Shown here piece by piece: positions 1 through 7,747 of a stretch of 23,995 nucleotides of DNA. The notes under the pieces are model-generated. The model ran no database searches and was not told where the DNA came from. It worked only from the letters and a program-made list of their open reading frames with translations. The position numbers and the translations under genes were made by a program. The stretch's first letter is position 1. The number at the start of each line of letters is the position of its first letter. This stretch comes from Endozoicomonadaceae bacterium (GTDB taxonomy: Bacteria > Pseudomonadota > Gammaproteobacteria > Pseudomonadales > Endozoicomonadaceae), in assembly GCA_015163815.1 (NCBI GenBank), contig JAAOIJ010000116.1, positions 1 to 23,995 of the forward strand, read 5' to 3'.

Positions 1-225
1 AAGCATTTTATAAGGTTTTCTGCTTGCTTTTAATCGCTTTTCTTTTGCTAATTGATGAGCTTGTTGATCATCATATTGTCTCCCTTTAGTATGACGTAGA
101 ATCTCTCTTGAAATCGTAGAAGGAGATCTTTTCAATGCGATTCCTATAGCATGAATAGAATAATGCTTTGACAATAAGATGTCAATTTGAGATCTTTCTT
201 CTGCAGTAAAGTGTTGATAAGCCAT
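1..225 (-). CDS. IS30-family transposase, N-terminal part cut by window edge
   Basis: Seventy-five codons run in frame from an ATG at 225 to the window edge. The product opens MAYQHFTAEERSQIDILL and continues with an HTH_38-type DNA-binding segment (ALKRSPSTISREILRHTKG, about residues 32-50), the usual start of IS30-family transposases, which bind the element's inverted repeats. A ribosome-binding site (GGAGAA on the minus strand) precedes the ATG. The DDE catalytic domain would lie beyond position 1, so it cannot be judged whether the gene is intact. A probable terminal inverted repeat of the element lies about 85-110 bp upstream. Confidence 0.85.
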   Translation of the reverse strand, partial: MAYQHFTAEERSQIDILLSKHYSIHAIGIALKRSPSTISREILRHTKGRQYDDQQAHQLAKEKRLKASRKPYKML

Positions 226-309
226 GTAATTCTCCTTTTTTTGTTGGTAAAAAGAAGTTACATGAATTATTAGCATTTGACTGCTTTTTTTTGGCTATAG
301 AAAATGCCT

Positions 310-338
310 TACTGTTGCACTTCACACTTGAAAAGGCA
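310..338 (-). repeat. Probable terminal inverted repeat of the IS30-family element
   Basis: Read inward on the minus strand this segment contains TTCAAGTGTGAAGTGCAACA followed by GT. It resembles the end of IS30 itself as I recall it (TTCAATTGGTCAACGCAACA, then GT). It lies at the expected distance upstream of the transposase start. The outer boundary is uncertain by several bases because the other end and the target duplication are outside the window. Confidence 0.45.
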
Positions 339-351
339 AGCAAAAAAATCA

Positions 352-521
352 GGAATGGAAGCTGTTATCTCAAAACGTTCTAATACTAAAAAAAATGGCT
401 ATTCATTTTAAAAAAAAGATTTATAAATCAAGGCATCTGATTGAAAATTTATCGGCTAGCTAGACATTTTAAAGCGATGATTTATATCGCGTGCGCTATT
501 ATTTGGGTGAACTCAAAATGA
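352..521 (+). pseudogene. IS5-family transposase C-terminal remnant, frameshifted
   Basis: Three consecutive reading frames spell pieces of the C-terminus of an IS5-family transposase. From 352 comes GMEAVISKRSNTKKNGYSF, then in another frame KKKIYKSRHLIENLSA, then LARHFKAMIYIACAIIWVN ending at TGA 519-521. These match, in order, the family's 'GMEAVIP-RSN', 'Y-RHLIE-FF' and 'LARNF---I-L--AIIWL-' blocks (recalled consensus). At least two frameshifts and a loss between the second and third blocks make it dead. It starts just outside the probable IS30-type end, so the IS30 element seems to have inserted into, or next to, an already decaying IS5 copy. Confidence 0.6.
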
Positions 522-993
522 AGATACGCCTTAGCACGAGATACATGCTATAAAATACTGAACCGTTATCAAGCATGCTTGAATAAGCAAGGCTAAAAAA
601 AATATATATGAATAAAAAAGTTTCTTTATCAATATGTTGTTAAAGAATTAGTATGATTATCATTCAAACCTTGTTCGTTTAGTCTAAAATACTAATTAAG
701 GGTATATGTTTTATGTGCCAAAAAATTAACTATTGATCAAAAATCAGTAGATGAAACATTGTAAAATAATGCAGACTATTTTGCATTAATCATCGTTTAC
801 ATTTAATAGATGATAGTATCCTGTATTTTGAATAAATTGAGTATATTTCAAACGATATAACCTATATTAATTTTAGAAAAATAAACCATGTAAAATTAAT
901 TAACAGATTGATTTGTATTGTATTTTTAAAATGATCGTGTTGTTGGATCACTATTGATATAGCATAAATTTTCAAGGATGAGAGTGCATTATC
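522..993. other. Gene-free AT-rich stretch upstream of fleQ
   Basis: No credible ORF, RNA gene or further transposase remnant is visible in these 472 bp. A 14-bp perfect palindrome (TCAAGCATGCTTGA) sits at 569-582. The fleQ promoter should lie in the last part. A possible weak -35/-10 pair is TTGTTG and CATAAA with a 17-base spacer around 941-970, but base composition alone makes such matches common. No sigma54-type GG/GC element was seen. Confidence 0.4.
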
Positions 994-2481
994 ATGGCCA
1001 ATAAGTATCGAATTTTGATTATCGAAGATGATCAAAGACAAAAGCTTTTATTATCAAGTATTTTAAGTTTTATTGGTTTTAGAGTTTGTGTCGTCTCTGG
1101 AACTGAATGGAGAGCACATTTAAAACAAAAAGTCAATCAGTATCAATTTGTTTTATTAGGGCGAGCTGAACGTCGAATCGATATTTTAAAAGATTTAAAT
1201 CGGCATTTTGCTTATTTACCTATTTTAATTACAGGCCGGTTAGGCATTGAGCTGCGTGGTGGTATAAAACAACAAGTTATGTGTGAATTATCAGAACCTG
1301 TGAGTTATGATCAATTATTAGAAGGGATGCATTGTGCTCAAGCTTATCGGATCAATTGTTGCAATAAAGAAAGTATTAATTATGAAAATTCAACACTATT
1401 TCAAAAAATTGTCGGTAATGGGCGTCGTATTAGACAAGTACGGACTTTAATGGCTCAAGTCATGGATAAAGAGGTTCCTATTTTATTACAAGGAGAGCCT
1501 GGTACAAATAAAATCCTGATTGCTGAAGAATTACATCGACATTCTAATCGTAAAGATGGAGTTTTTGTCTCACTCAATTGCAGAGCTTTATCTGTTGAGT
1601 TACTCGAAATTGAATTATTTGGATATGAAAAAGATGCTTTTCCAGGGGCTATTATAGAAAAAAAAGGACGATTAGAATTGGCTAAAAATGGCACTTTGTT
1701 TTTAGAAGAGATTAATGAAATACCTCTTGATTTTCAAGCTAAATTATTACGATTTTTAAAAGAAGGTTGTTTTGAAAAATTAGGCAGTAAACATTCTATC
1801 TCTGTCAATGTCCGCATTATTACATCTACATCGTCTAATTTAGAAGATAAAGTGAAAAATCATACTTTTCGCAATGATTTATTATATCAATTAAATGTAT
1901 TTCCTATCCATATTCCTGAATTACGGAATCGTATTGAAGATTTACCTTTATTATTAAATGATATCATTGTTCGAATTGAGCGTGAAAATAGAGGGACTAT
2001 TCGATTTTCTTCAGAAGCAATTCATGTATTATGTGAATATGCTTGGCCAGGTAATTTAAAAGAATTAACCAATTTAGTAGAACGATTAGCTGTCATGTAT
2101 CCTATGGGCATTGTGAGTGTTGCGGAATTGCCTAATAAGTTATTAACATGGGTGGAATCTAAGAAAACTATACAAGATGAATCATCTATAGAAGCTATTA
2201 ATAATCAACCGGCTATTAATGAAAATACATTAGAAGATTTGGCTATTTTACCCATTGATGGGTTGAATTTAAAAGATTTTTTATCTAATTTAGAAAAAAA
2301 GTTAATTCAACAAGCTTTACATCATTGTAATAATGTTGTAGCACGAGCTGCTGAAAAATTAAAAATACGACGTACAACATTAGTCGAAAAAATGCGAAAA
2401 TATCATCTTCAACGTTATGAAGAGGATATTAATACTGATGAACATACCCTTATCTTGGATCGGAATTTTTTGCAGCCTTAA
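994..2481 (+). CDS. fleQ: FleQ-like flagellar master regulator with degenerate sigma54-activator motifs
   Basis: At 495 aa this has the FleQ/FlrA layout: an N-terminal FleQ receiver-like domain (about 5-120), an AAA+ domain (about 138-380) and a C-terminal Fis-type helix-turn-helix (about 425-474) with KIRRTTLVEKMRKY, almost identical to pseudomonad FleQ. FleQ normally drives flagellar genes through sigma54 and binds c-di-GMP. The AAA+ core is eroded. Walker A is GEPGTNK (167-173; normally GESGTGK). The sigma54-contact loop GAFTGA is DAFPGA (214-219). Walker B is FLEE (236-239; normally FLDE). The conserved YRLNVF is YQLNVF (298-303), which loses an arginine, and sensor II GNVREL is GNLKEL (353-358). 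The frame is intact and long, so this looks like altered function rather than a random pseudogene. GAGAG lies nine bases before the ATG. The 3' end overlaps fliO. Confidence 0.88.
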   Translation: MANKYRILIIEDDQRQKLLLSSILSFIGFRVCVVSGTEWRAHLKQKVNQYQFVLLGRAERRIDILKDLNRHFAYLPILITGRLGIELRGGIKQQVMCELSEPVSYDQLLEGMHCAQAYRINCCNKESINYENSTLFQKIVGNGRRIRQVRTLMAQVMDKEVPILLQGEPGTNKILIAEELHRHSNRKDGVFVSLNCRALSVELLEIELFGYEKDAFPGAIIEKKGRLELAKNGTLFLEEINEIPLDFQAKLLRFLKEGCFEKLGSKHSISVNVRIITSTSSNLEDKVKNHTFRNDLLYQLNVFPIHIPELRNRIEDLPLLLNDIIVRIERENRGTIRFSSEAIHVLCEYAWPGNLKELTNLVERLAVMYPMGIVSVAELPNKLLTWVESKKTIQDESSIEAINNQPAINENTLEDLAILPIDGLNLKDFLSNLEKKLIQQALHHCNNVVARAAEKLKIRRTTLVEKMRKYHLQRYEEDINTDEHTLILDRNFLQP

Positions 2482-2788
2482 ATCTATTAATATTTGGGCA
2501 GAAACCAATACAGATTCTATTGTGAATACAGAAACAATAGTGCAAACCTTTTTAGCTTTACTTTTAGTGATTATGATTATGTTTTTAAGTGCTTGGGTGA
2601 TTAGGCGATTGAACCCAGCATTAAAGCGACCTGGTCGACGTAGTGGGCAAGTTACAGAGTTTTGTGTCGTAGGTTCTAAAGAACGAGTTGTCTTATTAGA
2701 AATGTCAAATGAACGTTTATTGTTAGGCGTGACAGCACAACAAATAACGTTGCTAAAAGATTTAAATCAATTAAACAGTAATGAATAA
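2438..2788 (+). CDS. fliO: FliO-like flagellar export-apparatus assembly protein
   Basis: This is a 116-aa protein with an N-terminal hydrophobic signal-like stretch, one clear membrane segment (FLALLLVIMIMFLSAWVI, about residues 39-56) and a short cytoplasmic domain carrying VGSKERVVLLEMSNERLLLGV, characteristic of FliO. FliO is specific to flagella, where it helps assemble the FliP ring; injectisomes lack it. The start was set at the ATG at 2438 because AGAGGAT lies 10-11 bases upstream. An earlier in-frame ATG at 2417 has no ribosome-binding site. The gene overlaps the 3' end of fleQ by 44 bases, implying cotranscription and translational coupling. The usual neighbours fliM, fliN, fliP, fliQ and fliR are not adjacent. 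Confidence 0.75.
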   Translation: MNIPLSWIGIFCSLKSINIWAETNTDSIVNTETIVQTFLALLLVIMIMFLSAWVIRRLNPALKRPGRRSGQVTEFCVVGSKERVVLLEMSNERLLLGVTAQQITLLKDLNQLNSNE

Positions 2789-2960
2789 TTTTAATATAAA
2801 TAAATCAGTTGTTATTGTTTTTATTAAAGATAATATGCGATTTTATAGTCAGTAGTATGACCATAGTCGTTTTATTTGAATGATTTATATTCATCCAGAC
2901 TAAAGCACATTAAAAAAACAATAAAGCTAATAATAATAATAAATATAGGAGCAAGTATGT

Positions 2961-3776
2961 ATGAGTTTATTGCATAAAAGCGTCCCTCACGTTATTGCTG
3001 TATCTAGTGGAAAGGGAGGCGTTGGTAAAACGACGATGGCTATTAATTTAGCAAAAGCTTTTCATGAATTAGGTCAAAAAACATTATTAATCGATGGAGA
3101 TTTTGGATTAGCCAATATTCATTTGTTTTTAGGAGAAGAAAGTCATCAATCATTAGAATCTGCTTTGTCTGGAAAATGTGCCATACAAGATGTAATAGTC
3201 CAAACATCAGCAGGTTTTTCTATTTTACCCAGTAGCCGAGGTGATTCTTCGTTATCTTATATAACACCTCAAGTCTTATCAGGTTTTATTACACTAGTCG
3301 ATGGATTGCAGCCTAAACCAGAAGTACTGATTATTGATCATGCAGGTGGTAGTATTCGAGAAGAAGAGTTGCAATTGATAGCAGCAGCACATGCTGTGTT
3401 ATTAGTGACAACACCTGAATTAATTGAATTATATGATACAGCTGAATATATACGTCAATTATATTTGAAGTGTGGGTTGAGTCAATTTTCTATTATTGCG
3501 AATAAAACAAAAAATCAAAAAGAAATGCGAGCAATGATGATTAAATTGCAACAACTAGTTGGTTTTGACGTAGATGTTGTTTTGAAAAATATTGGATATA
3601 TTCCATGCTGTGAAAATAAATCAAGACAAGTGTTGGTTACACCGTTAAATAGATTTGAAAAATTATCATCAAATGGATTATTTACTGATATGGCGAAAAA
3701 AGTATGGGATGAATCGACACTCAAAACCCAATTGAGCGGACTTATTTTTTTCTATGAACAAAGTTTAAATGGTTGA
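2961..3776 (+). CDS. flhG: FlhG/FleN, MinD-like ATPase controlling flagellar number
   Basis: This 271-aa protein is a ParA/MinD-type ATPase. The deviant Walker A SGKGGVGKT lies at residues 16-24 with signature lysine K18, the Walker A' segment DGDFGLANI at 45-53, and the switch II/Walker B segment IIDHAGGS at 124-131. The C-terminal LIFFYEQSL matches the amphipathic tail of the family. FlhG limits flagellar number, partners FlhF, and in pseudomonads and vibrios inhibits FleQ/FlrA. Two family positions differ from the DADLGLAN and DTAAGI forms I know, the second lying in the switch. AGGAG sits nine bases before the ATG. The stop overlaps the fliA leader, so the two are cotranscribed. flhF is not upstream, where it usually is. 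The 172-bp gap after fliO shows no clear terminator. Confidence 0.85.
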   Translation: MSLLHKSVPHVIAVSSGKGGVGKTTMAINLAKAFHELGQKTLLIDGDFGLANIHLFLGEESHQSLESALSGKCAIQDVIVQTSAGFSILPSSRGDSSLSYITPQVLSGFITLVDGLQPKPEVLIIDHAGGSIREEELQLIAAAHAVLLVTTPELIELYDTAEYIRQLYLKCGLSQFSIIANKTKNQKEMRAMMIKLQQLVGFDVDVVLKNIGYIPCCENKSRQVLVTPLNRFEKLSSNGLFTDMAKKVWDESTLKTQLSGLIFFYEQSLNG

Positions 3777-3787
3777 GGGATTTCAAC

Positions 3788-4513
3788 ATGGATTCATTAG
3801 CTCATGGAAAGAGCATTGATACAACTGATCAAGCAGGTAATACTTTAGTTGAACAGTATGGATCATTAGTTGTTCGTATTGCGCGACATTTATTAAGTAA
3901 GATGCCTTCTAATATTCAATTAGGTGATTTAGTACAATCTGGGATGTTAGGTTTGCTAGAAGCCTCTTCAAAATATGATCATACAAAAGGTGCTAGTTTT
4001 GAAACATTTGCAGGCATTCGCATTCGAGGTGCCATGTTAGATGAGATTCGTCGCGGAGACTGGGGGCCTCGATCTGTATATCGTAATAACCGTTTAATGC
4101 AAGAGGCTATGCATCGAGTCGAAGCTCGTTTATGTCGAGAGCCTAAACCACATGAAGTGGCAGAAGAAATGGGTGTTGATTTAGAAGATTATTTTAAATT
4201 ATTAAAAGATATGAGAGGTTGTCGTTTATTTAGTTTAGAAGATATGTTTGAAAATGAAGAATTTCGTTTACCTCAATTTAGAAAATCTTATTTAGTCGAT
4301 CAATCTTTGATTAGTGAACGATTTAATGAGGAGTTAGTGGAGGCCATTGAACATTTACCAGAACGTGAGCGTAAAGTATTGATATTTTATTATAAAAATG
4401 GATTAAATTTGAAAGATATTGGTAACATGATGAATGTGAGTGAGTCTCGCGTGAGTCAAATGCATACGCAAGCAACAGATCGATTAAAAATTATTTTAAA
4501 AGATTGGCTTTAA
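3788..4513 (+). CDS. fliA: FliA, flagellar sigma factor sigma28
   Basis: This 241-aa group 3 sigma factor directs RNA polymerase to late flagellar promoters. Region 2 is seen in NIQLGDLVQSGMLGLLEA and FETFAGIRIRGAMLDEIRR. Region 3 follows (LCREPKPHEVAEEMG). Region 4 is LPERERKVLIFYYKNGLNL with the recognition helix VSESRVSQMHTQA. Length and motifs are normal, with no sign of decay, unlike fleQ. The ATG at 3788 was chosen because GAGGGA lies seven bases upstream; an in-frame TTG at 3773 overlaps the flhG stop and lacks such a site. The gene directly follows flhG, as in many gammaproteobacteria, but no chemotaxis genes come next; a terminator does. Confidence 0.92.
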   Translation: MDSLAHGKSIDTTDQAGNTLVEQYGSLVVRIARHLLSKMPSNIQLGDLVQSGMLGLLEASSKYDHTKGASFETFAGIRIRGAMLDEIRRGDWGPRSVYRNNRLMQEAMHRVEARLCREPKPHEVAEEMGVDLEDYFKLLKDMRGCRLFSLEDMFENEEFRLPQFRKSYLVDQSLISERFNEELVEAIEHLPERERKVLIFYYKNGLNLKDIGNMMNVSESRVSQMHTQATDRLKIILKDWL

Positions 4514-4520
4514 ATAGCAG

Positions 4521-4556
4521 TATATCAGGCTATTCAATAGCCTGATATATTTGTTT
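4521..4556. terminator. Bidirectional intrinsic terminator between fliA and prs
   Basis: A perfect 14-bp inverted repeat (TATATCAGGCTATT at 4521-4534 and its complement at 4536-4549, one base between) is followed by TTTGTTT on the plus strand. The minus strand reads a shorter U-tract. It sits between the convergent stops of fliA and prs and should stop both transcripts. Confidence 0.85.
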
Positions 4557-5496
4557 ACTGAAATAACTCACTGATTGATTTTTCATTATTAATGCGTCTA
4601 ATTGCTTCTGCAATCAGATGAGATATATCGAGTCGTCTGATTTTAGGTTGTATTTTAGCTTCCTCAGATAAAGCAATTGTATTGGTCACAACGAGTTCAT
4701 TTAAAGCTGAGCTGGCAATATTGTCTAATGCTTTACCAGATAACACAGGATGTGTACAGTAGGCATGTATTGTTGTTGCCCCTGCTTGTTTTAATGCTTG
4801 TGAAGCCTGTGCCAAAGTGCCTGCTGTATCAATCATATCATCAATTAAAATGCAATGTTGATTTTGAACGTCACCAATAATATTCATGACTTGCGCTTCA
4901 TTATTTTTAGGTCTTCGTTTATCAATAATGGCTAAATTAGCATCTAAACGTTTAGCTACTGCGCGAGCTCTCACGACACCGCCATGATCTGGGGCGACGA
5001 TTGTAAGTGATTCTGTATGCTGTTGGCGTATATCGGTTAAGACAATAGGTGATGCGTAAATATTATCAACAGGAATATCAAAAAAGCCTTGAATTTGGTC
5101 TGCATGTAAGTCGACAGTGAGGACGCGATTAATGCCGACATTGGCAATCATGTCAGCAACCACTTTAGCTGAAATAGCCACGCGAGCAGAAAGTGGACGT
5201 CTATCTTGTCTAGCATAACCAAAATAAGGTATAACAGCAGTTACGCGGCCTGCAGAAGCTCGTCGCAGAGCATCTCCGAGAATAATCAATTCCATTAAAT
5301 GAGTATTCGTTGGCGCTGACGTAGGTTGTATAATAAAGACATCTTTTCCACGTACATTTTCTAAAATTTCAACTGATATTTCACCATCACTAAATTTGCT
5401 GACCAGTGTTTGTCCTAGTTGAATATGAAGGTGGTTCGTGATTTGACGGGCAAGATGAATATTTGCATTGCCAGAGCATACCATAATCTGTGACAC
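4555..5496 (-). CDS. prs: Ribose-phosphate pyrophosphokinase
   Basis: This 313-aa enzyme makes PRPP from ribose 5-phosphate and ATP, feeding purine, pyrimidine, histidine and tryptophan synthesis. Family features are all visible: FSDGEISVEILENVRG near residues 35-50, PYFGYARQDRR (90-100), the catalytic lysine region DKRRPK (192-197), APDHGGVVRARA (168-179), and the PRPP-binding loop IDDMIDTAGT (218-227). Length is normal for the bacterial class I enzyme. The start is a GTG with AGGA six bases upstream; an ATG four codons later is the alternative. The gene stands alone, with 233 bp upstream and the shared terminator downstream. Confidence 0.96.
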   Translation of the reverse strand: MSQIMVCSGNANIHLARQITNHLHIQLGQTLVSKFSDGEISVEILENVRGKDVFIIQPTSAPTNTHLMELIILGDALRRASAGRVTAVIPYFGYARQDRRPLSARVAISAKVVADMIANVGINRVLTVDLHADQIQGFFDIPVDNIYASPIVLTDIRQQHTESLTIVAPDHGGVVRARAVAKRLDANLAIIDKRRPKNNEAQVMNIIGDVQNQHCILIDDMIDTAGTLAQASQALKQAGATTIHAYCTHPVLSGKALDNIASSALNELVVTNTIALSEEAKIQPKIRRLDISHLIAEAIRRINNEKSISELFQ

Positions 5497-5520
5497 AAGA
5501 AGTCCTATTGTAGAGTCAAT

Positions 5521-5552
5521 AAAAAAGTAATAGGCTACTGAGTAGCTTTTTT
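5521..5552. terminator. Possible terminator hairpin between clpX and prs
   Basis: GCTACT-G-AGTAGC (5534-5546) forms a short stem flanked by six A on the left and six T on the right. It could therefore work as a weak terminator for clpX on the minus strand, or in the other direction. It lies 25-56 bases upstream of the prs start, so a role in the prs leader is equally possible. The stem is short and I am unsure. Confidence 0.3.
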
Positions 5553-5729
5553 AAAAAATAGGGTTAGTGATCACTGATACCAGCGATCAGCTCAGTTGAA
5601 GAGCATTTTTTTAAAGCATTCGTTTGATTTTGCATGCATTCATATCAAACTTAGGTTAAGGTTTTGATTCGTTAAGATTAATATCGACTCATTCCAATGA
5701 AACACATGCATCTCATGATGAGTCATTGG

Positions 5730-7010
5730 CTATGTTGAAGAGGCTGATATTTGCTTAACCTTATCATGGATTAATAACGGTTCTGCTTCTCCATTGATGA
5801 CTTTCGCATCAATGCATACTTTAGAGACAGATGGGTCAGATGGTACATGAAACATTGGTTCTAATAATATGGTTTCAATAATTGAGCGTAATCCTCGAGC
5901 ACCTGCTTTCCTTTCTAAACTTTTTTTAGCAATGGATTGAATAGCTTCCTCTGTGAATTCTATGTCAACTTGATCTATTTCAAATAAACGTTTATATTGC
6001 TTGATTAATGAGTTTTTAGGTTCGATTAAAATGCGAATAAGTGCTTTTTCATCTAAATCTTTTAATGTTGTAATAATCGGTAGTCGTCCGATAAATTCAG
6101 GAATTAATCCATATTTTATTAAATCTTCCGGTTCTACTTTTTGAAGCGCTTCGCTTAAATTTCGTCCTTCACGTTTGCTATTAATTTGCGCGTTAAATCC
6201 AATACCTCCTTTTTCTATTCGATCCAGGATTACATTTTCAAGTTCTGAAAAGGCGCCGCCACAAATAAATAAAATATTGGATGTGTCAATTTGCAAAAAT
6301 TCTTGTTGAGGATGCTTTCTTCCACCTTGAGGTGGGACAGAAGCAATCGTCCCTTCAATAAGTTTTAAGAGTGCTTGCTGAACGCCTTCACCAGAAACAT
6401 CTCGTGTAATAGAAGGATTATCTGATTTTTTAGATATTTTATCAATTTCATCGATATAAATAATACCACGTTGTGTTTTTTCAACATCATAATCACATTT
6501 TTGAAGTAATTTTTGAATGACATTTTCGACATCTTCACCGACATAACCGGCTTCTGTTAATGTGGTTGCATCAGCAATTGCAAACGGTACATTTAATACT
6601 TCGGCTAATGTTTGTGCCAGCAATGTTTTACCTGTACCGGTAGGACCGATCAATAAGATATTACTTTTACTAATATTTAATTTATCATCAACTTTTTTAT
6701 GGTGCTCTGTTAAACGTTTATAATGATTATAAACAGCAACGGCTAATGCTTTTTTTGCGGCATCCTGATCGATCACGTATTCACATAATGCATCAAATAT
6801 TTCTTGAGGTTTTTTTAATGTAAAGGTAGACGTTTCTTCGGAATCAGCAAAATCATTAATTTCTTCTTCCATGACTTCATTGCATAATTCAATACATTCG
6901 TCACAAATAAAAACAGAAGGGCCTGCAATTAATTTGCGGACTTCATGCTGATTTTTACCACAAAAAGAGCAATACATTATTTTATCTTTGCCGGTTTTCT
7001 TATCACTCAT
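5730..7010 (-). CDS. clpX: ATP-dependent Clp protease ATP-binding subunit ClpX
   Basis: This 426-aa AAA+ unfoldase recognises tagged proteins, unfolds them and feeds them to ClpP. The N-terminal zinc-binding domain has cysteines C14, C17, C36 and C39. Walker A GPTGTGKT is at 122-129, the pore-1 loop GYVGED at 155-160, Walker B IIYIDEID at 183-190, and RDVSGEG, which carries the pore-2 loop, at 203-209. The ClpP-docking IGF loop appears as GIGF near residue 270. Length and motifs are standard. AGAGG lies seven bases before the ATG. It follows clpP by 57 bp on the same strand, so the two are likely cotranscribed. Confidence 0.97.
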   Translation of the reverse strand: MSDKKTGKDKIMYCSFCGKNQHEVRKLIAGPSVFICDECIELCNEVMEEEINDFADSEETSTFTLKKPQEIFDALCEYVIDQDAAKKALAVAVYNHYKRLTEHHKKVDDKLNISKSNILLIGPTGTGKTLLAQTLAEVLNVPFAIADATTLTEAGYVGEDVENVIQKLLQKCDYDVEKTQRGIIYIDEIDKISKKSDNPSITRDVSGEGVQQALLKLIEGTIASVPPQGGRKHPQQEFLQIDTSNILFICGGAFSELENVILDRIEKGGIGFNAQINSKREGRNLSEALQKVEPEDLIKYGLIPEFIGRLPIITTLKDLDEKALIRILIEPKNSLIKQYKRLFEIDQVDIEFTEEAIQSIAKKSLERKAGARGLRSIIETILLEPMFHVPSDPSVSKVCIDAKVINGEAEPLLIHDKVKQISASST

Positions 7011-7067
7011 TCAATTGCCTCTTGCATTCTCTGTTGAGAATATGAACTAACGGATAGTGAATGATGG

Positions 7068-7676
7068 TTACTTGGATCGTTTATCCATTACTTTGTCAAC
7101 TAAGCCGTATTTTAATGCTTCATCAGCGGTTAGAAAATTATCTCGATCAGTATCTTGTTCAATTTTTTTGACAGGTTGCTCAGTATGTTTTGCCATTAAT
7201 TCATTTAATTTTAATTTTAATGCTAAAATTTCTTTAGCATGAATTTCTATGTCGGAGGCTTGTCCTCGAAATCCACCTAAAGGTTGATGAATCATGATGC
7301 GGGCATGTGGTAAGCAAAAGCGCTTACCTTTTTCTCCCGCAGCTAAAATCATTGCACCCATGCTAGCTGCTTGACCTAGGCAATAAGTGCTGACATGAGA
7401 TTTTATAAATTGCATGGTATCATAAATAGCCATGCCTGATGTGACCACGCCTCCAGGAGAATTAATATAGAGATGAATATCTTTATCTGGGTTTTCAGAT
7501 TCCAAAAATAGCATCTGAGCAACAATCAGATTCGCCATATGATCTTCTATTTCGCCAATTAAAAAAATAACTCGTTCTTTCAGTAAGCGTGAGTAGATAT
7601 CATAAGCACGCTCACCTCGAGCCGATTGTTCAACAACAATAGGGACTAATCCGCTTGTTGAAACTGTTAGATCCAT
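7068..7676 (-). CDS. clpP: ATP-dependent Clp protease proteolytic subunit ClpP
   Basis: This 202-aa serine protease forms the double-heptamer chamber that degrades substrates delivered by ClpX or ClpA. The catalytic triad is in place: S105 in GQAASMGAM, H130 in ARIMIHQP and D179 in DTDRDNFL, offset by six from the E. coli precursor numbering. INSPGG (71-76) and the handle helix are normal. A short N-terminal extension before the mature start is typical. AGAGGAA lies about eight bases before the ATG. It sits between the trigger-factor gene and clpX in the common tig-clpP-clpX order. Confidence 0.97.
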   Translation of the reverse strand: MDLTVSTSGLVPIVVEQSARGERAYDIYSRLLKERVIFLIGEIEDHMANLIVAQMLFLESENPDKDIHLYINSPGGVVTSGMAIYDTMQFIKSHVSTYCLGQAASMGAMILAAGEKGKRFCLPHARIMIHQPLGGFRGQASDIEIHAKEILALKLKLNELMAKHTEQPVKKIEQDTDRDNFLTADEALKYGLVDKVMDKRSK

Positions 7677-7747
7677 TTTTCAGTTCCTCTGGTCGATCAA
7701 TTATAGGCTTATAATACCTATATATGATAGGGTATCTGGTGAAAAAT

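Noticed and set aside
569..582. 14-bp perfect palindrome TCAAGCATGCTTGA
   Set aside because: It is isolated, about 400 bp from the nearest start codon, with no second copy noticed. It could be an operator, but nothing supports that.
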